Positions 62,585 through 64,000 of a stretch of 64,000 nt of DNA are shown here, one piece after another. Position numbers and translations under genes: made by a program. The notes under the pieces were generated by a model. That model was not told where the DNA came from. It worked only from the letters and a program-made list of their open reading frames with translations, and made no database searches. The stretch's first letter is position 1. Every line of letters starts with the position of its first letter. The stretch comes from Kribbella sp. VKM Ac-2568 (lineage in GTDB: Bacteria > Actinomycetota > Actinomycetes > Propionibacteriales > Kribbellaceae). The DNA lies in the NCBI RefSeq assembly GCF_004345365.1, contig NZ_SLVF01000006.1:434001-498000 (forward strand), given 5' to 3'.

Positions 62585-64000
62585 ATGACGTCGACCACCG
62601 CAGCCGGCTGGCTGGAGACCCACCGCGAACGACTGGACGGAGCGCTCGAGGCGATCCGCAGCCGCGGCTACTACTCCGCCTACCCCGAGTCCCCGAGCCC
62701 GCGCCTGTACGGCGAGACCGCCGCCGCGGACGGGAAGGCCGCCTTCGAGGCGCACCGCGGTACGACGTACCCGGTCGAGACGCCGGGCGCGAACGGCACG
62801 GTCACCACCGAGCAGTCGCCGTACGGGGTGCCGCTGGACGTGCAGTACCCGCGCACTACCGAGAGCGGCCTGGACGAGCTCCTCGATGCGGCCCGGAAGG
62901 GTATGACGGACTGGCGCAACGCGGGCGTGGATGGCCGCGTCGGCGTCACCCTGGAGATCCTGGACCGGCTGCACAAGCGCATCTTCGAGCTCGCCAACGC
63001 GGTTCAGCACACCAGCGGCCAGGCCTTCGTGATGGCGTTCCAGGCGGGTGGCGCGCACGCGCTCGACCGGGCGCTCGAGGCGATCGCCTACGCGTCCGAG
63101 GAGATGAACCGCTACCCCACCACCGCGGTCTGGGAGAAGCCGGCCAAGGGCGACTCGATCCGGCTCCAGAAGAACTTCACCGTCGTCGGTCGTGGGGTCG
63201 CGCTGGTAATCGGCTGCAACACCTTCCCGACCTGGAACTCCTGGCCCGGCCTGTTCGCCTCGCTCGTCACCGGCAACGCCGTCGTGGTGAAGCCGCACCC
63301 GCTCGCCGTACTGCCGCTGGCCCTGACCGTCGAGGTGTGCCGCGAGGTCCTGGCCGAGGCCGGCTTCGACCCGAACCTGGTGACGCTCGCCGCCGAGCGC
63401 CCGGGCGACGGCCTGGCCAAGCCGCTCGCGCTGCGCCCGGAGGTGAAGATCATCGACTTCACCGGCGGCAGCGAGTTCGGCCAGTGGCTGGAGCAGAACG
63501 CGACCCAGGCCGAGGTGTTCACCGAGAAGGCCGGCGTCAACGCGGTCATCATCGACTCGACCGATTCCTTCAAGGCGCTCTGCAACAACCTCGCCTTCAC
63601 CCTCTCCCTGTACTCCGGCCAGATGTGCACCACCACACAGAACCTCTTCGTCCCGGCGGACGGGATCGAGACGGACGAGGGCCACAAGTCCTTCGACGAG
63701 GTCGGCGCCGGGATCGCGAGCTCGATCGGCAAGCTGCTCGGCGACGACGCCCGGGCGGTCGAACTGCTCGGCGGCATCGTCAACCCGGGCGTGATCACCC
63801 GCCTCGAGCTCGCCCCGGAGTACGGCGACGTGGTGCTGGAGTCGCGTGCGATCAAGCACCCGGCGTACGAGGACGCGGTGGTCCGCACCCCGCTGCTGGT
63901 CGCCATCGACGCCAAGGACGAGGAGGTCTACGGCCAGGAGTGCTTCGGCCCGGTCTCGTTCCTGGTCCGCACGGCCGGTACAGCGGAGTCGATCGACCTG
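62585..64000 (+). CDS. paaN: Phenylacetate degradation protein PaaN (partial, runs off window)
   Basis: 472 codons from ATG 62585 with no stop before the window end. Aldehyde-dehydrogenase fold: NFTVVGRGVALVIGCNTFPTWNSWPGLFASLVTGNAVVVKPHP (cofactor loop), DFTGGSEFG, a Glu in TEKAGVNAV and the catalytic Cys348 (YSGQMCTTTQNLF). The N terminus and spacing match the actinobacterial/proteobacterial PaaN group (about 550 residues), which oxidises the ring-cleaved aldehyde in place of PaaZ. Divergent from paaI. Confidence 0.93.
   Translation, partial: MTSTTAAGWLETHRERLDGALEAIRSRGYYSAYPESPSPRLYGETAAADGKAAFEAHRGTTYPVETPGANGTVTTEQSPYGVPLDVQYPRTTESGLDELLDAARKGMTDWRNAGVDGRVGVTLEILDRLHKRIFELANAVQHTSGQAFVMAFQAGGAHALDRALEAIAYASEEMNRYPTTAVWEKPAKGDSIRLQKNFTVVGRGVALVIGCNTFPTWNSWPGLFASLVTGNAVVVKPHPLAVLPLALTVEVCREVLAEAGFDPNLVTLAAERPGDGLAKPLALRPEVKIIDFTGGSEFGQWLEQNATQAEVFTEKAGVNAVIIDSTDSFKALCNNLAFTLSLYSGQMCTTTQNLFVPADGIETDEGHKSFDEVGAGIASSIGKLLGDDARAVELLGGIVNPGVITRLELAPEYGDVVLESRAIKHPAYEDAVVRTPLLVAIDAKDEEVYGQECFGPVSFLVRTAGTAESIDL

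Overview
The window is high-GC actinobacterial chromosome: GTG and TTG starts are frequent, many neighbouring genes overlap by ATGA or GTGA, and the families are typical of filamentous soil Actinobacteria (SARP/BTAD regulators, FCD-type GntR regulators, F420-type luciferase-fold oxidoreductases, MprAB, DrrAB-type ABC pumps, PPi-dependent phosphofructokinase, sugar ABC importers without their own ATPase). The style fits Propionibacteriales such as Kribbella, but this is inferred from gene content, not from a marker gene. I see no tRNA, rRNA, CRISPR array, insertion sequence or prophage.

Layout. 0-8 kb: a lipoprotein, a DinB-like protein, a membrane-anchored caspase-fold protein with an EF-hand loop and an outward lectin-like domain, and a membrane protein that joins a sensor-kinase-type membrane region to a SARP DNA-binding/BTAD module, divergent from a small membrane protein. 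6.4-11.3 kb: an htrA, mprB, mprA stress cluster interrupted by a MerR-like gene. 11.4-17.1 kb: formamidase-like enzyme, LLM oxidoreductase plus EamA exporter with a divergent Lrp/AsnC regulator, PPi-PFK, tyrosine phosphatase and a small holin-like membrane protein.

17.2-26.4 kb is a single-direction carbohydrate locus: a secreted propeller-like protein, an FCD GntR regulator, an ABC importer (binding protein and two permeases), a short-chain dehydrogenase, a glucarate-dehydratase-like enolase-superfamily enzyme and an (alpha/alpha)6 glycosidase-like protein, with a palindrome over the first promoter. 26.4-33.4 kb: dimethylargininase-like enzyme with a perfect operator palindrome, a PEGA protein and a three-domain peptidoglycan hydrolase, a GntR regulator followed by a HisC-type aminotransferase, an SDR, and a secreted two-repeat protein. 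33.8-43 kb: two EamA transporters, a decayed beta-propeller phytase gene, a branched-chain/2-oxoacid dehydrogenase operon (E1alpha, E1beta, E2), a subtilisin-like protease and an NmrA-like protein.

43-53 kb: GntR-MFS pair, DrrAB-type exporter, TetR regulator, a giant AfsR/SARP-like ATPase regulator and a class C beta-lactamase-fold hydrolase. 53-55 kb: a NYN-domain RNase-like protein and two tandem DinB-like genes. 55-59.5 kb: an acyl-CoA synthetase, DUF5938-type reductase and SDR operon with a divergent TetR gene and two operator palindromes between them. 59.5-64 kb: phenylacetate degradation genes paaI, thiolase and paaK, divergent from paaN, which runs off the end of the window.
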